A stretch of 64,000 nucleotides of DNA, from positions 3,380-67,379 of the forward strand of contig JBHGBD010000028.1 of NCBI GenBank assembly GCA_041946825.1, written 5' to 3'. Position 1 is the stretch's first letter; each line of letters begins with the position of its first letter. This DNA is from CAZTHM01 sp041946825 (lineage in GTDB: Bacteria; Acidobacteriota; Terriglobia; UBA7540). The notes beneath the pieces were generated by a model, which saw only the letters and a program-made list of their open reading frames with translations, ran no database searches and had not been told where the DNA came from. Below are positions 7,373 through 16,724 of this stretch, in pieces. Made by a program: the position numbers and the translations under genes.

Positions 7373-8941
7373 TCAGAGCGTCTTCAGAAACGCGATGAGG
7401 GCCTTCTTTTCTTGTGGGGAGAGGTCGAGGCCGAACTCGTGGCCTTTCACCGCGTAGGTTTTGGCGCTGTGCGGCTTGAAGCCGGTGGGGACGTAATCGT
7501 CACGGGTGCGGCGCGGGTCGAACCAGTCTTCGAGCGTGGCGCACCAGCCGCCGTGCCCGAACATCGAGCGATACCAGACGCCTTTCAGCGACGGAACCTT
7601 GTAGTAGCCCGTGCCGCGCCGCGTCTTCATGGTGAGATTGGCATCGGTGCCCACGGAAACGGGGAGGATGTTGTACTTCTTCGCGTGATCTTCGGGCGGC
7701 GTAAATCCTTCAGCGGGGGTGAGCATGTTGTTGGTGTAAAGCGGCGGCGTGTGGCAGCCGATGCACCCTTCGCTTTCGAAGATTTTCTGCCCGCGCTTTG
7801 CAGCGTCGTCAAACTTGTTCGGGTTGGTCGGCGGCCTGAGCGAATAAACATAGAGCGCCAACGCGTAGAGTTGTTCGTCGCCGTAGCGGTCAGGAGTGGC
7901 GAAGCTGTTGATCTTGCCAATTTCGGGCCGGCTCTTGAAATTTGGGATGTCGATGGGAACGAAGCCGTCGTAGCTGGCGAGGTCGTCGGCGCCCTGGTTG
8001 AGCGCCGCGTAGCGCATCAGGTCGGCGATCGAATCCTGACGCTGCAAGCCGGTGGCGTCCAGATAGTGGCGATCCCTCACGCCAATCAGGTCCGGAATGT
8101 GCGGCGGGAAGAAGGGGCTGGACCGGTGGCGCGCCATGACGCCAGGAGGAATAGCCCTGTGAACCGCTACGATCTGGCTGATGGGCATGTCGATGAGCGC
8201 GGCTTGGGGGTCGGGCTTCAGCCAGGGAACGGCGAAGAGGCTGCGCTCGGCGAGATGAGTCGGCTGCGTCACGTCGGCGCCGCTCTGCAAATCGTTGGCG
8301 AAAACGCGGTCGAAAGGGAAATTGCCTTGCGCACCCTGGATGACGCTCCCGTCCGGCATCACCCGTGTGTGGCACATCGCGCAGGCGAAAACACCAAGCT
8401 CGACCTTCCCTTTCTCGCGAATGAAATAGGAGTACGTCGGAAGCCGGCCGTCGCGACTCACGGGCACTCCGGTCTTCTGCAGCCATTCCGGATCACGCAC
8501 GTAGAGCCCGCCCGGCATCGCCAGAAGGTTTCCGTACGTGAGCGGCGCGGCAAAGACGATCTCACCCGCCTTGATCCAGTCTGCCTCGGTTTGTAGCGCG
8601 GGCCTGTGGTGCGCGTCATCCCAGACAATCTCCGGCTCGAGTTGCTGAAGCTTTTCGATGTAGCCCGCTGGCTCGTGCCCGGGCGCGTAAACCGGATAGC
8701 TTTTGTAGATGGGCCGTATGGGAAGACGGTAGTAATACTCCGCCGGGGCGGGCTGGGGCGAGCCGACGGGATTCGCCAGCGGCACTTCCAGTCCGCGCAT
8801 CGCCGCCTCGTCCCACGTTTTTGGAATGACAGGATTGAAGTCGCCTTCCTGCTTCTTCTGCTGCCCGCCGGGTGTGACCCACGACCACGCAAGAAAAACG
8901 CACATCGCGAGTGTCACCATGAAAGTCCGCTTGTGGGGCAC
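7373..8941 (-). CDS. Di-haem cytochrome c peroxidase-like protein, paralogue A
   Basis: 522 residues with an N-terminal signal or anchor helix. Haem sites are CAMCH near residue 187 and CIGCH near residue 394. The C-terminal part (GTGYYKVPSLKGVWYRSMFGHGG...LEDWFDP) resembles the second domain of MauG/cytochrome c peroxidase proteins, where an HDGS-type turn lies by the active haem; here it reads HGGWC. The last residues, LSPQEKKALIAFLKTL, are the classic end of such proteins. The GTG start is chosen because GGAGG lies 4-5 bases before it, in the 8-bp gap after the upstream paralogue. It is co-transcribed with that paralogue and probably acts in the periplasm. Substrate unknown. Confidence 0.85.
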   Translation of the reverse strand: MPHKRTFMVTLAMCVFLAWSWVTPGGQQKKQEGDFNPVIPKTWDEAAMRGLEVPLANPVGSPQPAPAEYYYRLPIRPIYKSYPVYAPGHEPAGYIEKLQQLEPEIVWDDAHHRPALQTEADWIKAGEIVFAAPLTYGNLLAMPGGLYVRDPEWLQKTGVPVSRDGRLPTYSYFIREKGKVELGVFACAMCHTRVMPDGSVIQGAQGNFPFDRVFANDLQSGADVTQPTHLAERSLFAVPWLKPDPQAALIDMPISQIVAVHRAIPPGVMARHRSSPFFPPHIPDLIGVRDRHYLDATGLQRQDSIADLMRYAALNQGADDLASYDGFVPIDIPNFKSRPEIGKINSFATPDRYGDEQLYALALYVYSLRPPTNPNKFDDAAKRGQKIFESEGCIGCHTPPLYTNNMLTPAEGFTPPEDHAKKYNILPVSVGTDANLTMKTRRGTGYYKVPSLKGVWYRSMFGHGGWCATLEDWFDPRRTRDDYVPTGFKPHSAKTYAVKGHEFGLDLSPQEKKALIAFLKTL

Positions 8942-8949
8942 GAAGCCTC

Positions 8950-10527
8950 CTAGAGTGTTTTCAGAAACGCGATGAGCTGCGCGCGTTCTTCAGGCGTCAG
9001 GTCCAAGCCGAATGGATGCCCCTTGATGGCCCAGGTCTTGGTTCCCGGCGGGCTCCAGCCGCCGGGCACGTGCGTGTCCTTTACCCGCCCGGGGTCGAAC
9101 ATTTCTTCCAGGCTGGCCACCGACCCGTCGTGCAGATAGTGGCCGCGATACCACACGCCCTTGAGCGACGGCACCTTGTAGTAGCCCGTTCCCTTGCGAG
9201 TCTTCAGCGCCAGGCTCGAATCGGTGCCGACGGAGATGGGTAAGATGTCGAGCGTCTTGGGAACATTGTCGGGCGGGGTGAAACCTTCCGCAAGTGTCAG
9301 CTTGTTGCTTGTATAGAGCGGCGGGGTGTGGCACATCACGCAGTTCTCGCGCTCGAAAAGCTTCTGGCCGGCCTTGGCTTTCTCGTCGAAGGGATTGGGG
9401 TTGGGCGGCGGCTTGAGCGAATAAATATAAAGCGCCAGCGCATAGAGCGCCTCGTCGGGCAGCCGCGCCTCGACTCGCCGGGTGTCCGGCGAAATCACGT
9501 GATACGGGCCGAAGTCGATGCTTTCGGCAAAGTTCACCAGCGCCGCGTAGCGCATCAAGTCCCCGATGTCGCGATGGAGATGCGTGGCGGTATGGTCGAT
9601 GTATTTGCGGTCTTTGATGCCGATGAGGTCCGGGACCTTGGTGGGGTAAAACGGACTGCCGTTCCAGCGAGGTAACCCGCCACCAAGGAGGTTGCTTCGG
9701 TTTATTGCCGGAACCTGATCGATGGTGGCGGTTTTCAACTGCTCGTGGATGTCGTGCTTAAGCCAGGGGACTCCGAATCCCTGATACAGCCACAAGCCGA
9801 TCGGTTCGTCGGAGCTCATGACAAACGGCGTGGCGGTGGGTAGCACGTGGTTGGCAGCGTGAATCTTAAAGATGAAGGGAGTCAAATATTTGAATCGCTG
9901 GGTGCGGGAAACCAGAGCGAAGGTGGGGGCGCCGGGGACACGCGTACCGTTGGCCATGGTGAGGAGATGGCAGTTCCTGCAGCCTCCCACCGAAAGCGCC
10001 ACACCTTGCTTTGTGGGCACCCATCGGATGCCGTCCAGGGTTCCGTCCGAATAGGGTTGCGTGCCGATGGCTTCGAAGGCCTCGCGGCTTCGCGCGGCGG
10101 CGATGATCTTCGGGTCGTAGGTGCGTAGATGCAGATCGTCCAAGTCTTCAAAGACAATGCGCCCCGCCTCGATCCAATCCGACTGGCTCTGGAGTTTATC
10201 CGGCTCGATCAGCGGCTTTGGCCCGACGCGCTGGAGCATTTCCCAATAGCCTTGCGGCTCGCGGCCCGGGTAATAGACCGGGTAGGTTCGCAGGTTCTCG
10301 ACACGCAGCGAGTAGTATTCCTTTTCTGACATGTGCCCCGGACGCACGTTCAGCCCTGCGACGGGCGTGGCCCAGTCGGCGAGTGCCGCCTCGTCCCAGG
10401 TTTTGGGGATTGCGGGTTTGAACGTGGACGATGGAGCGGCAGGCTTATGAGCGCGCCCGCTTACAATCAGAAATGCCCCCACGGCGGCGGTGACGATCAC
10501 CAGCAGAACTGACTCCAAACTACGCAT
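8950..10527 (-). CDS. Di-haem cytochrome c peroxidase-like protein, paralogue B
   Basis: 525 residues from the ATG at 10527, preceded by GGAAGGAAG; an in-frame upstream start at 10572 lacks support. An N-terminal membrane or signal helix (SVLLVIVTAAVGAFLIV) leads to haem sites CRNCH (about residue 187) and CVMCH (about residue 405). The HDGSVASLEEMFDP turn near the C-terminus matches di-haem peroxidases. It shares long collinear stretches with the next gene (IPKTWDEAA, LMRYAAL, GTGYYKVPSLKGVWYR, FGLDL), so the two arose by tandem duplication. It is first in the three-gene cytochrome operon. A peroxidase or thiosulfate-dehydrogenase-like role is possible; the sequence does not settle it. Confidence 0.85.
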   Translation of the reverse strand: MRSLESVLLVIVTAAVGAFLIVSGRAHKPAAPSSTFKPAIPKTWDEAALADWATPVAGLNVRPGHMSEKEYYSLRVENLRTYPVYYPGREPQGYWEMLQRVGPKPLIEPDKLQSQSDWIEAGRIVFEDLDDLHLRTYDPKIIAAARSREAFEAIGTQPYSDGTLDGIRWVPTKQGVALSVGGCRNCHLLTMANGTRVPGAPTFALVSRTQRFKYLTPFIFKIHAANHVLPTATPFVMSSDEPIGLWLYQGFGVPWLKHDIHEQLKTATIDQVPAINRSNLLGGGLPRWNGSPFYPTKVPDLIGIKDRKYIDHTATHLHRDIGDLMRYAALVNFAESIDFGPYHVISPDTRRVEARLPDEALYALALYIYSLKPPPNPNPFDEKAKAGQKLFERENCVMCHTPPLYTSNKLTLAEGFTPPDNVPKTLDILPISVGTDSSLALKTRKGTGYYKVPSLKGVWYRGHYLHDGSVASLEEMFDPGRVKDTHVPGGWSPPGTKTWAIKGHPFGLDLTPEERAQLIAFLKTL

Positions 10528-10836
10528 ACGCGTCACTTCCTTCCGCACAGATTCAGAAGTTGCGCCATGCAAGGAGCGTGAGAGTTCAGTTGAATTTCAG
10601 GCGCCCTGTGATTGTCTACAACCCCCTTATCCTAACACAGCCACAGACGGCACAGGCGCGATCTGGCCCGCAAGGCCGGTGCGATCGACAAAGAATTCAC
10701 CTCCCACGCGCCTTGCGGTCGGAAGGGTGCTACGAGGAGGGGCGGGAATCCGGTTACGAGGAGGGCGGGGTCAGGCTCTCCTTGCTCAGTTCCCAACTTG
10801 ACAACCCCTTACCCTTGTGGTACATCCCCCCTCAAG
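10528..10836. other. Divergent intergenic region with a short direct repeat
   Basis: 309 bp between the cytochrome operon (minus) and the HExxH/TPR gene (plus). Two near-identical 16-mers beginning TACGAGGAGGG lie at 10731-10746 and 10755-10770, 24 bp apart, upstream of the plus-strand gene. Promoters for both directions are expected here; none reached a convincing consensus. Confidence 0.5.
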
Positions 10837-12753
10837 ATGCGCCGCTCCCTGTGTTTCCTGATGACGTCGATGTGCTGGGCCGCGGCGTTGGCCCGCGGCG
10901 CGGAAAAGCCGCAGGTGTGGCTGGAACTGCGCAGCCCGCACTTCACCGTCTTCACCAACGGCAACGACAAACAGGCGCGCCGTGTGGCGCAGCAGATGGA
11001 GCAGATTCGCGCCGTGTTCCACATGGCCTTCCCGCGGGCGCGGGTGGATTCGGGCGCCCCGATCCTGGTCTTCGCCGCCAAAGATGAGAAGACTTTCAAG
11101 GCGCTCGAGCCGGCGGCGTGGACCCAAAAGGGGCAGGCGGAAAGGACCGGAATGTTCCAGCGCGGGCCCGAGAAGAATTTCGTTCTGCTCCGCCTGGACG
11201 TGGAGAGCGAGGAAGTGTGGCATATCGTCTTCCACGAGTACACGCACTTTCTGGTCCAGCAGGATCTGCAGTCCCTTCCCCTCTGGCTTGACGAGGGGCT
11301 GGCGGAGTTCTACGGCAACTCGCGCATCCTCGACAAGGAAGTCTGGCTGGGCCGGCCGAGCGGGCCCCATGTCCTCCTGCTGCGCGGAACGCCTCTTATA
11401 CCTCTCGAAACGCTTTTTAAGGTTGATCATTCTTCATCGTATTATAACGAGAAGAATAAAGGCACGATCTTCTACGCGGAATCCTGGGCGCTTACGCATT
11501 ATCTCCTGGCAAAGCGGGGGACTGGACAAACCAACCCCGCGGTGGAGTTCGTCAACCTTCTCCGCCAGGACGTGGACGCCGATGCGGCCGCGCGCCAGGC
11601 CTTCGGCGACCTGGCGAAGCTTCAGAAGGAGCTGGAGTCCTACGTACGCCAGGCGTCGTTCAGATACCTGCGGCTGAAAAGTTCGCCGGAAGTGGACGAA
11701 ATGCAATTGACTCCTCGCGAGATGTCGGCGGCGGAGTCAGCGGCCGCGCGCGCGGATTTCCTTGCTCACCTGCAGGAAAATACCAGGGCGAGAAAGCTGC
11801 TCGAGGAGGCGCTCAAGGCGGACTCGCAAAACGCCCTCGCGCACGAGAGCATGGGCTTTCTGGAACTGCAGCAGGGGAATCTGGAAGAGGCGAGGAAGTG
11901 GTTCACCCGGGCCGTGAGCCTCGATTCCAAGAGTTATTTGACGCATTACTACTTCGCGACGATGGCCCTGCGCGAGACGCCAAGCGGCGAGACGGCGCGG
12001 CAAGTCGAGGAAAGCTTCCGCGCCGTCATGCGCCTGAATCCGGGTTTCGCGCCCGCTTATGACGGCCTGGCGGTGTTCCTGATGACGCGAGGGGAGCGGC
12101 TGGAAGAGGCGCGCAAACTTACCCTCCACGCCATCGAGCTCGAGCCCGGCAACTTCGCCTTTCGCGCTAACGCCGCCGGAGTGCTGCTCAGGATGGATCG
12201 CGTGGACGACGCCCTTCGCGTGGCCGAGCGCGCGCTCGCCCTGGCCAAGACTCCCGAAGAGCAGTCGTTTGCCCAATCCGTGATTGAATCCGCGACGAAG
12301 ATGCTGGCCTTCAAGGCCCAGGAAAAAGAACGCCAGGAGCGGGCCCGCGTCGAAGAGGAAGCTTTCAAGCGGAGACTTGACGAAGCCGCCGCGGAGGCGA
12401 AAACTCGCGCCGAGCATTACCAGCAGGAGGACGCTGAGGCCGCTGCCGCCCGCCAGTCCGCCTCGACCGCGGCCAAGGCGAAGGGCGTTCCGGGGTGGTC
12501 AGCGGGGAAGATCGTCGCCGTGAGCTGCAAGGAGTCGCCGAGCCTCGATCTGACCCTGCAAGGCGCGCTGAACAAGCTTCGCTTGCACGCCGCCAACTAC
12601 TTCAAGATTGAATTCCTCGCCACCTCCTGGAAGCCACCCGATCCCTTCAATCCCTGCCAGGATCTCCAGGGGCATCAGGCGGCCATTACCTATCGTTCCT
12701 TCAAAGGCGCCCCCTACGACGGCGAAATCGTTTCGGTGGAAGTCCGGAAATAA
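10837..12753 (+). CDS. Secreted HExxH metallopeptidase-like protein with TPR repeats
   Basis: 638 residues from the ATG at 10837, which starts directly at a signal peptide (MRRSLCFLMTSMCWAAALARG); an upstream in-frame ATG at 10798 would bury it. A gluzincin-type zinc motif HEYTH (133-137) is followed by WLDEGLAEF (150-158), whose Glu would be the third ligand, as in DUF1570-like proteins. TPR repeats occupy about residues 300-480 (LEEARKWFTRAVSLDS and similar). A charged coiled coil follows (KAQEKERQERARVEEEAF). The C-terminal domain has two Cys and no known motif. It probably acts outside the cytoplasm. Whether it cleaves proteins is not proven by the motif. Confidence 0.8.
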   Translation: MRRSLCFLMTSMCWAAALARGAEKPQVWLELRSPHFTVFTNGNDKQARRVAQQMEQIRAVFHMAFPRARVDSGAPILVFAAKDEKTFKALEPAAWTQKGQAERTGMFQRGPEKNFVLLRLDVESEEVWHIVFHEYTHFLVQQDLQSLPLWLDEGLAEFYGNSRILDKEVWLGRPSGPHVLLLRGTPLIPLETLFKVDHSSSYYNEKNKGTIFYAESWALTHYLLAKRGTGQTNPAVEFVNLLRQDVDADAAARQAFGDLAKLQKELESYVRQASFRYLRLKSSPEVDEMQLTPREMSAAESAAARADFLAHLQENTRARKLLEEALKADSQNALAHESMGFLELQQGNLEEARKWFTRAVSLDSKSYLTHYYFATMALRETPSGETARQVEESFRAVMRLNPGFAPAYDGLAVFLMTRGERLEEARKLTLHAIELEPGNFAFRANAAGVLLRMDRVDDALRVAERALALAKTPEEQSFAQSVIESATKMLAFKAQEKERQERARVEEEAFKRRLDEAAAEAKTRAEHYQQEDAEAAAARQSASTAAKAKGVPGWSAGKIVAVSCKESPSLDLTLQGALNKLRLHAANYFKIEFLATSWKPPDPFNPCQDLQGHQAAITYRSFKGAPYDGEIVSVEVRK

Positions 12754-12857
12754 CCCCCCTCGCACGCGGATTTCGAGGCTTGATGCCCGCGCTGCCCCGA
12801 CTTATAATTTCCCCGGGGTTTAGTCGCACCCAAGTCCAAGCGGAGAAGTCAAAAGAC

Positions 12858-14258
12858 ATGCTGAGATCGCGGTGTCTCCTCGCGATCGCGCTGATCGCCT
12901 CGTGTCTGTGCGCCGGCGCGGGATGGGCGCAAACCAAATCCGCCAGGCCCCTTGGCAAGAGCCAGATCCTCGACCTCCTCAAGGGCGAAGTGGCCGGCCG
13001 GCGCGTGGGGGAACTGATCGACGAGCGGGGAATCGATTTCGACCCCTCGGCGACTGACCTCCGCGACTTGCGCGAGGCGGGCGCCGACGAAATTCTTATC
13101 AAGTCCCTGCGCGCCGCCGCGAGCAAGCGCCAGTCGAGCGCGGCTTCCATCGAGAATCTGGTTGGCAGACACGTTGCCGACGGGACGGCGCTCGAGCAGC
13201 GGGGCGCATTCGCCGAAGCGGAGCAGAAATTCCGCTACGCCGTCGCGCTGCAGGCGCAAAATCCCGATTTGCATTACCGCCTGGGAAAAACCCTCGCCCG
13301 CCAGCGAAAACTGGAAGACGCCGTGGCGGAATTCCGCCAGGCAATTCAACTGAACGCGCAGCACGCCGACGCCCACGCCGCGCTGGGCGACATTTACGGC
13401 ATGCGCGCGGATTTCGAGCGGGCGATTCCCGAGCTGCGCGCCGCCATCGCCCTTCGGCCGAATGTCGCCTGGCCCCGCAACCTGCTCGCCGTCGCGCTAT
13501 TCAACCAGCGGAATCCGGAGGGAGCGCTTGCGGAATGGCGCGAGGCCGCGCGCGTCGAGCCCGACACGGCCGCCGGCCACGTGGCGCGCGCGTCACTCCT
13601 GCAGTTGGAGAAGCACGACACGGCCGCGGCCATCGCGGAATTTCGCCAGGCCATCAAGCTGGATCCCGGCTCGTGGATCGCCCACAACGATCTGGGAAAC
13701 GCGCTGATGGCAAACGGCGACCTGGCCGGAGGCGTCGCGGCGTATCGTGAGGCGGCGCGACTGCAGCCCGACGCGCTCGTTCCGCACAGCAATCTCGCTT
13801 ACGCGCTGATTGAGCAAAACGACCTGGAAGGCGCGGAACGCGAGGCGAACGAAGCCCTGCGCATCAAGGCGGCCACGCCCCTGCCGCATTTCGCGCTGGG
13901 AATCGTGCGGGCGCGCGGCGGCAAGCTCGACGAAGCGGTCGCGGAATTTCGCGAGGCCCTCGAGCTCGATCCGTCCAACGGCGTGGCCCACAACCAGCTG
14001 GGAATGGTTCTCGCCAGGCGTGGCGACGCGGCCGGCGCGCTCGCCGCCTACCAGGAGGCCGTGCGCCTGGTGCCTAAGTACGCTCCGGCGCGCGCCAATC
14101 TCGGCAGCGCCCTCTTCATGAAAGGCGACCGAAAAGCGGGATTTGAAGAAATCCGCATCGCTCACGAACTCGCGCCGCAGAATCCCCAGATTACCGCGCT
14201 GTACGAGCAGGTCTCCGCTCAGTTGAAGCGCTCCGAACGCCCGACGCTCAAGCGCTAG
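12858..14258 (+). CDS. Secreted TPR-repeat protein
   Basis: 466 residues from the ATG at 12858, which begins at a signal peptide (MLRSRCLLAIALIASCLCAG). A globular segment follows (LGKSQILDLLKGEVAGRRV...EAGADEILIKSLR). It resembles a small domain that recurs after the signal peptide in acidobacterial secreted proteins. About nine or ten TPR units then run to the end, many with EFRQAIKLDP-like helices. It lies 104 bp after another secreted TPR protein and may share its transcript. Its last 11 bases overlap the convergent rsmA. The expected role is a periplasmic scaffold; partner unknown. Confidence 0.8.
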   Translation: MLRSRCLLAIALIASCLCAGAGWAQTKSARPLGKSQILDLLKGEVAGRRVGELIDERGIDFDPSATDLRDLREAGADEILIKSLRAAASKRQSSAASIENLVGRHVADGTALEQRGAFAEAEQKFRYAVALQAQNPDLHYRLGKTLARQRKLEDAVAEFRQAIQLNAQHADAHAALGDIYGMRADFERAIPELRAAIALRPNVAWPRNLLAVALFNQRNPEGALAEWREAARVEPDTAAGHVARASLLQLEKHDTAAAIAEFRQAIKLDPGSWIAHNDLGNALMANGDLAGGVAAYREAARLQPDALVPHSNLAYALIEQNDLEGAEREANEALRIKAATPLPHFALGIVRARGGKLDEAVAEFREALELDPSNGVAHNQLGMVLARRGDAAGALAAYQEAVRLVPKYAPARANLGSALFMKGDRKAGFEEIRIAHELAPQNPQITALYEQVSAQLKRSERPTLKR

Positions 14259-15132
14259 TCAGGCGCGCGAACAAGCCGGCAAATTCCTCGAGAGCAAGTT
14301 CTTCCGCGCGAGCTCGCGGAGGAATTTCCAGTTTTCGCAAGACCGCGTCAATCTGACCCCCCTGATGCCGCACGCGCAGATTGTTTGCCAATGTCTTGCG
14401 CTTCTGCGCAAAGCACAACTTCACGAAATCGAGGAAACGCCTGCGATCTTGCGCCGGCCAGGCGGGGAATTTCGAGCGCATCACGAAATGAACGAGGGCG
14501 GACTGGACTTTGGGCGGGGGCGAGAACGCTCCGGGAGGGACATGGAAGGCCATCCGGGGCTCGGCGTGAAGCTGCGTGAGAACCGTGAGATATCCGTAAT
14601 CTCGCGATCCGGGTGCGGCGGTCAGCCGGTCCGCCACTTCGCGCTGCACCAGCGCCGACATGGCGCGGATTGCGCCGGCCTGGTCGAAGAAGTGATGAAG
14701 AATGGGCGAGGTGATGTAATAAGGAAGGTTGCCGAAGACAAAACACTTTTCGGTTCTGTTTCTGCGGCAGAGTGGCGCGAGATCAACCGAGAGGATGTCG
14801 CCTTGAAGGATTTCGATTGTCTCATGGGCTTTGAGCGTCTCTTTGAGCTGGCCGGCCAGCGCGGAATCGAGCTCGATGGCTACGACGCTCCGCGCGCGCT
14901 CCGCCAGCAACTCCGTCATCGCGCCGCGCCCGGGGCCGATTTCGACGACCAGGTCATCGCTCCGAAGCGGCAGCGACTCGACGATGCGCCGGCGATAATT
15001 TTCGCTGGAGAGAAAATGCTGGCCGAGTCTGGGCCGTCGAGCGCGCGCCACGTCGCGATTGTATCGCAATCGCGCGCCCCCGGGACCCCCGGCGGAATCC
15101 GCCGCAATTGGCGCATGTGACAAGATGTTCAT
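14248..15132 (-). CDS. rsmA: 16S rRNA dimethyladenosine transferase RsmA (KsgA)
   Basis: 294 residues from the ATG at 15132. The enzyme dimethylates two adjacent adenosines in helix 45 of 16S rRNA, a late 30S assembly step. The hallmark RPRLGQHFL starts the conserved region. VEIGPGRGAMTE is the SAM-binding loop and NLPYYITSPI the catalytic motif of N6-adenine methylases. PPPKVQSALV and AQKRKTLANNL mark the C-terminal domain. A GGAAGG lies 9 bases before the chosen ATG; an alternative TTG at 15207 would add 25 unrelated residues. The 3' ends overlap the convergent TPR gene by 11 bp. glgA is divergent. Confidence 0.93.
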   Translation of the reverse strand: MNILSHAPIAADSAGGPGGARLRYNRDVARARRPRLGQHFLSSENYRRRIVESLPLRSDDLVVEIGPGRGAMTELLAERARSVVAIELDSALAGQLKETLKAHETIEILQGDILSVDLAPLCRRNRTEKCFVFGNLPYYITSPILHHFFDQAGAIRAMSALVQREVADRLTAAPGSRDYGYLTVLTQLHAEPRMAFHVPPGAFSPPPKVQSALVHFVMRSKFPAWPAQDRRRFLDFVKLCFAQKRKTLANNLRVRHQGGQIDAVLRKLEIPPRARAEELALEEFAGLFARLTSA

Positions 15133-15150
15133 GTCGCAAGCCCTTCCGTC

Positions 15151-15179
15151 TTGACAATGCCGGAGGCATCTTCTAACGT
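15151..15179 (+). promoter_or_regulatory. Candidate promoter for glgA
   Basis: A perfect TTGACA (15151-15156) is followed by 17 bases and TAACGT (15174-15179), which matches the -10 consensus only at three positions. The start of transcription would be near 15186, 35 bases before the glgA GTG. The site overlaps the leader of the divergent rsmA. Confidence 0.45.
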
Positions 15180-15220
15180 ATTTGGTTCTTTGATTCTGCT
15201 GCCTCAACTGGAGCCTTCGC

Positions 15221-16699
15221 GTGCGAATAACCTTTGCGGCCTCTGAAGGTGTGCCTTTTTCGAAGACCGGCGGGCTGGCGGATGTCGTCGGCGCGCTGCC
15301 CCATTCGCTGGCGGCGAGCGGGCACGAAGTTCAGTTGCTCCTCCCGCGTTACCGCATGACCAAGCCTGGCAAGCCCTTGCCGGGCGCCAAGAGCGTGACC
15401 CTGCCGCTCGGCATCGGGTACAAGTACGCCTCGATCCAGGACGGCGGCGAGTCAGCCGGCGTGCGCACCTTTCTCGTGGACCTGCCGGAGTATTTTGACC
15501 GCGACGGGCTCTATCAGGACAAGGGCCAGGACTGGCCCGACAATCATCTGCGCTACGCGGCGTTTTCGCTCGCCTGCCTGGAATTCCTGAAGCGCTGGGA
15601 GAACGCGCCGGACATTCTCCACTGCCACGACTGGCAGAGCGCGCTCGTCCCCATCTATCTCCGCAACCTGTACCAGAATGACGCGTATTTCGAAAAGACG
15701 GCGGTGATGTTCACGATCCACAACCTCGGCTACCAGGGGCTTTTCCCGCCGCACGTTCTTCCGCAGATTGGGTTGCACTCGGGCCTTTTCACGATGGACA
15801 CTCTCGAGTTTTATGGAAAAGTGAACCTCCTCAAGGGTGGCATTATCTATTCGGATTTCATCACGACAGTAAGCGGAAAATATGCCGAGGAGATTCAGAC
15901 CCCGGAGTTCGGCTACGGCCTGGAGGGCGTGCTCAAGAGCCGCGCCGACCGCCTCCAGGGGATCGTGAACGGCGTGGACTACAACCACTGGGACCCCGCC
16001 ACCGACAAGCTGATTCCCGCCGGCTATTCCCCCGCGGATCTGAAGGGCAAAGAAACCTGCAAAAAGGTGCTGCTCGAAAAGATGGGCGCGGCGCAGCCCG
16101 TGCTCACGCGCCCGGTCATCGGCATCGTCTCGCGCTTCGCGGCACAGAAGGGGTTCGACCTGATCGCCGAGATCGCGGAAGATCTGATGGCGATGGACCT
16201 CTACATCGTGGCCCTCGGCACGGGCGAGCCGGTTTACGAAGAGTTGTTCCGCAAGCTGGCGACGAAGTATCCCGACAAGTTTCTCGTGAAGGTGGCCTAT
16301 GACAACACGCTCGCCCACCAGATCGAGGCGGGCGCCGACATGTTCCTGATGCCCTCGCGCTACGAGCCTTGCGGGCTGAACCAGATTTACAGTTTGAAAT
16401 ATGGGACGGTTCCCGTCGTCCGCGCCACCGGCGGGCTCGAGGACACCATCGAAGCCTTCGACGGGAAGAAGGGGACGGGCTTCAAATTCAGCGACTATAC
16501 CGCCGACGCACTGCTCGGAGCCATCCGCCAGGCGGTCGAGTGCTACGGCCAGCCCAAGGCCTGGCGGCAGTTGATGCTGAACGGCATGAAGAAGGATTTC
16601 TCCTGGGGCAATTCCGCCAAGCAGTACATCAAGATCTATCAGGCGATGCAAAAGACCAAGTCGCGAGCCAAAGGCGCCGCGGAAACATCCAAATCATGA
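15221..16699 (+). CDS. glgA: Glycogen synthase (GT5)
   Basis: 492 residues; transfers glucose from ADP-glucose to the non-reducing end of alpha-1,4-glucan in the cytoplasm. The GT5 signature KTGGLADVVGALP is at about residues 15-27. The C-terminal GT-B domain carries GIVSRFAAQKGFDL and the nucleotide-binding PSRYEPCGLNQ...GTVPVVRATGGL motif with the conserved Glu. The GTG start has GGAG 8 bases upstream. trxA follows 25 bp later on the same strand. No other glycogen genes are near, which is common outside enterobacteria. Confidence 0.95.
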   Translation: MRITFAASEGVPFSKTGGLADVVGALPHSLAASGHEVQLLLPRYRMTKPGKPLPGAKSVTLPLGIGYKYASIQDGGESAGVRTFLVDLPEYFDRDGLYQDKGQDWPDNHLRYAAFSLACLEFLKRWENAPDILHCHDWQSALVPIYLRNLYQNDAYFEKTAVMFTIHNLGYQGLFPPHVLPQIGLHSGLFTMDTLEFYGKVNLLKGGIIYSDFITTVSGKYAEEIQTPEFGYGLEGVLKSRADRLQGIVNGVDYNHWDPATDKLIPAGYSPADLKGKETCKKVLLEKMGAAQPVLTRPVIGIVSRFAAQKGFDLIAEIAEDLMAMDLYIVALGTGEPVYEELFRKLATKYPDKFLVKVAYDNTLAHQIEAGADMFLMPSRYEPCGLNQIYSLKYGTVPVVRATGGLEDTIEAFDGKKGTGFKFSDYTADALLGAIRQAVECYGQPKAWRQLMLNGMKKDFSWGNSAKQYIKIYQAMQKTKSRAKGAAETSKS

Positions 16700-16724
16700 A
16701 AGGTGTTATCGGAGGATTGAACGC

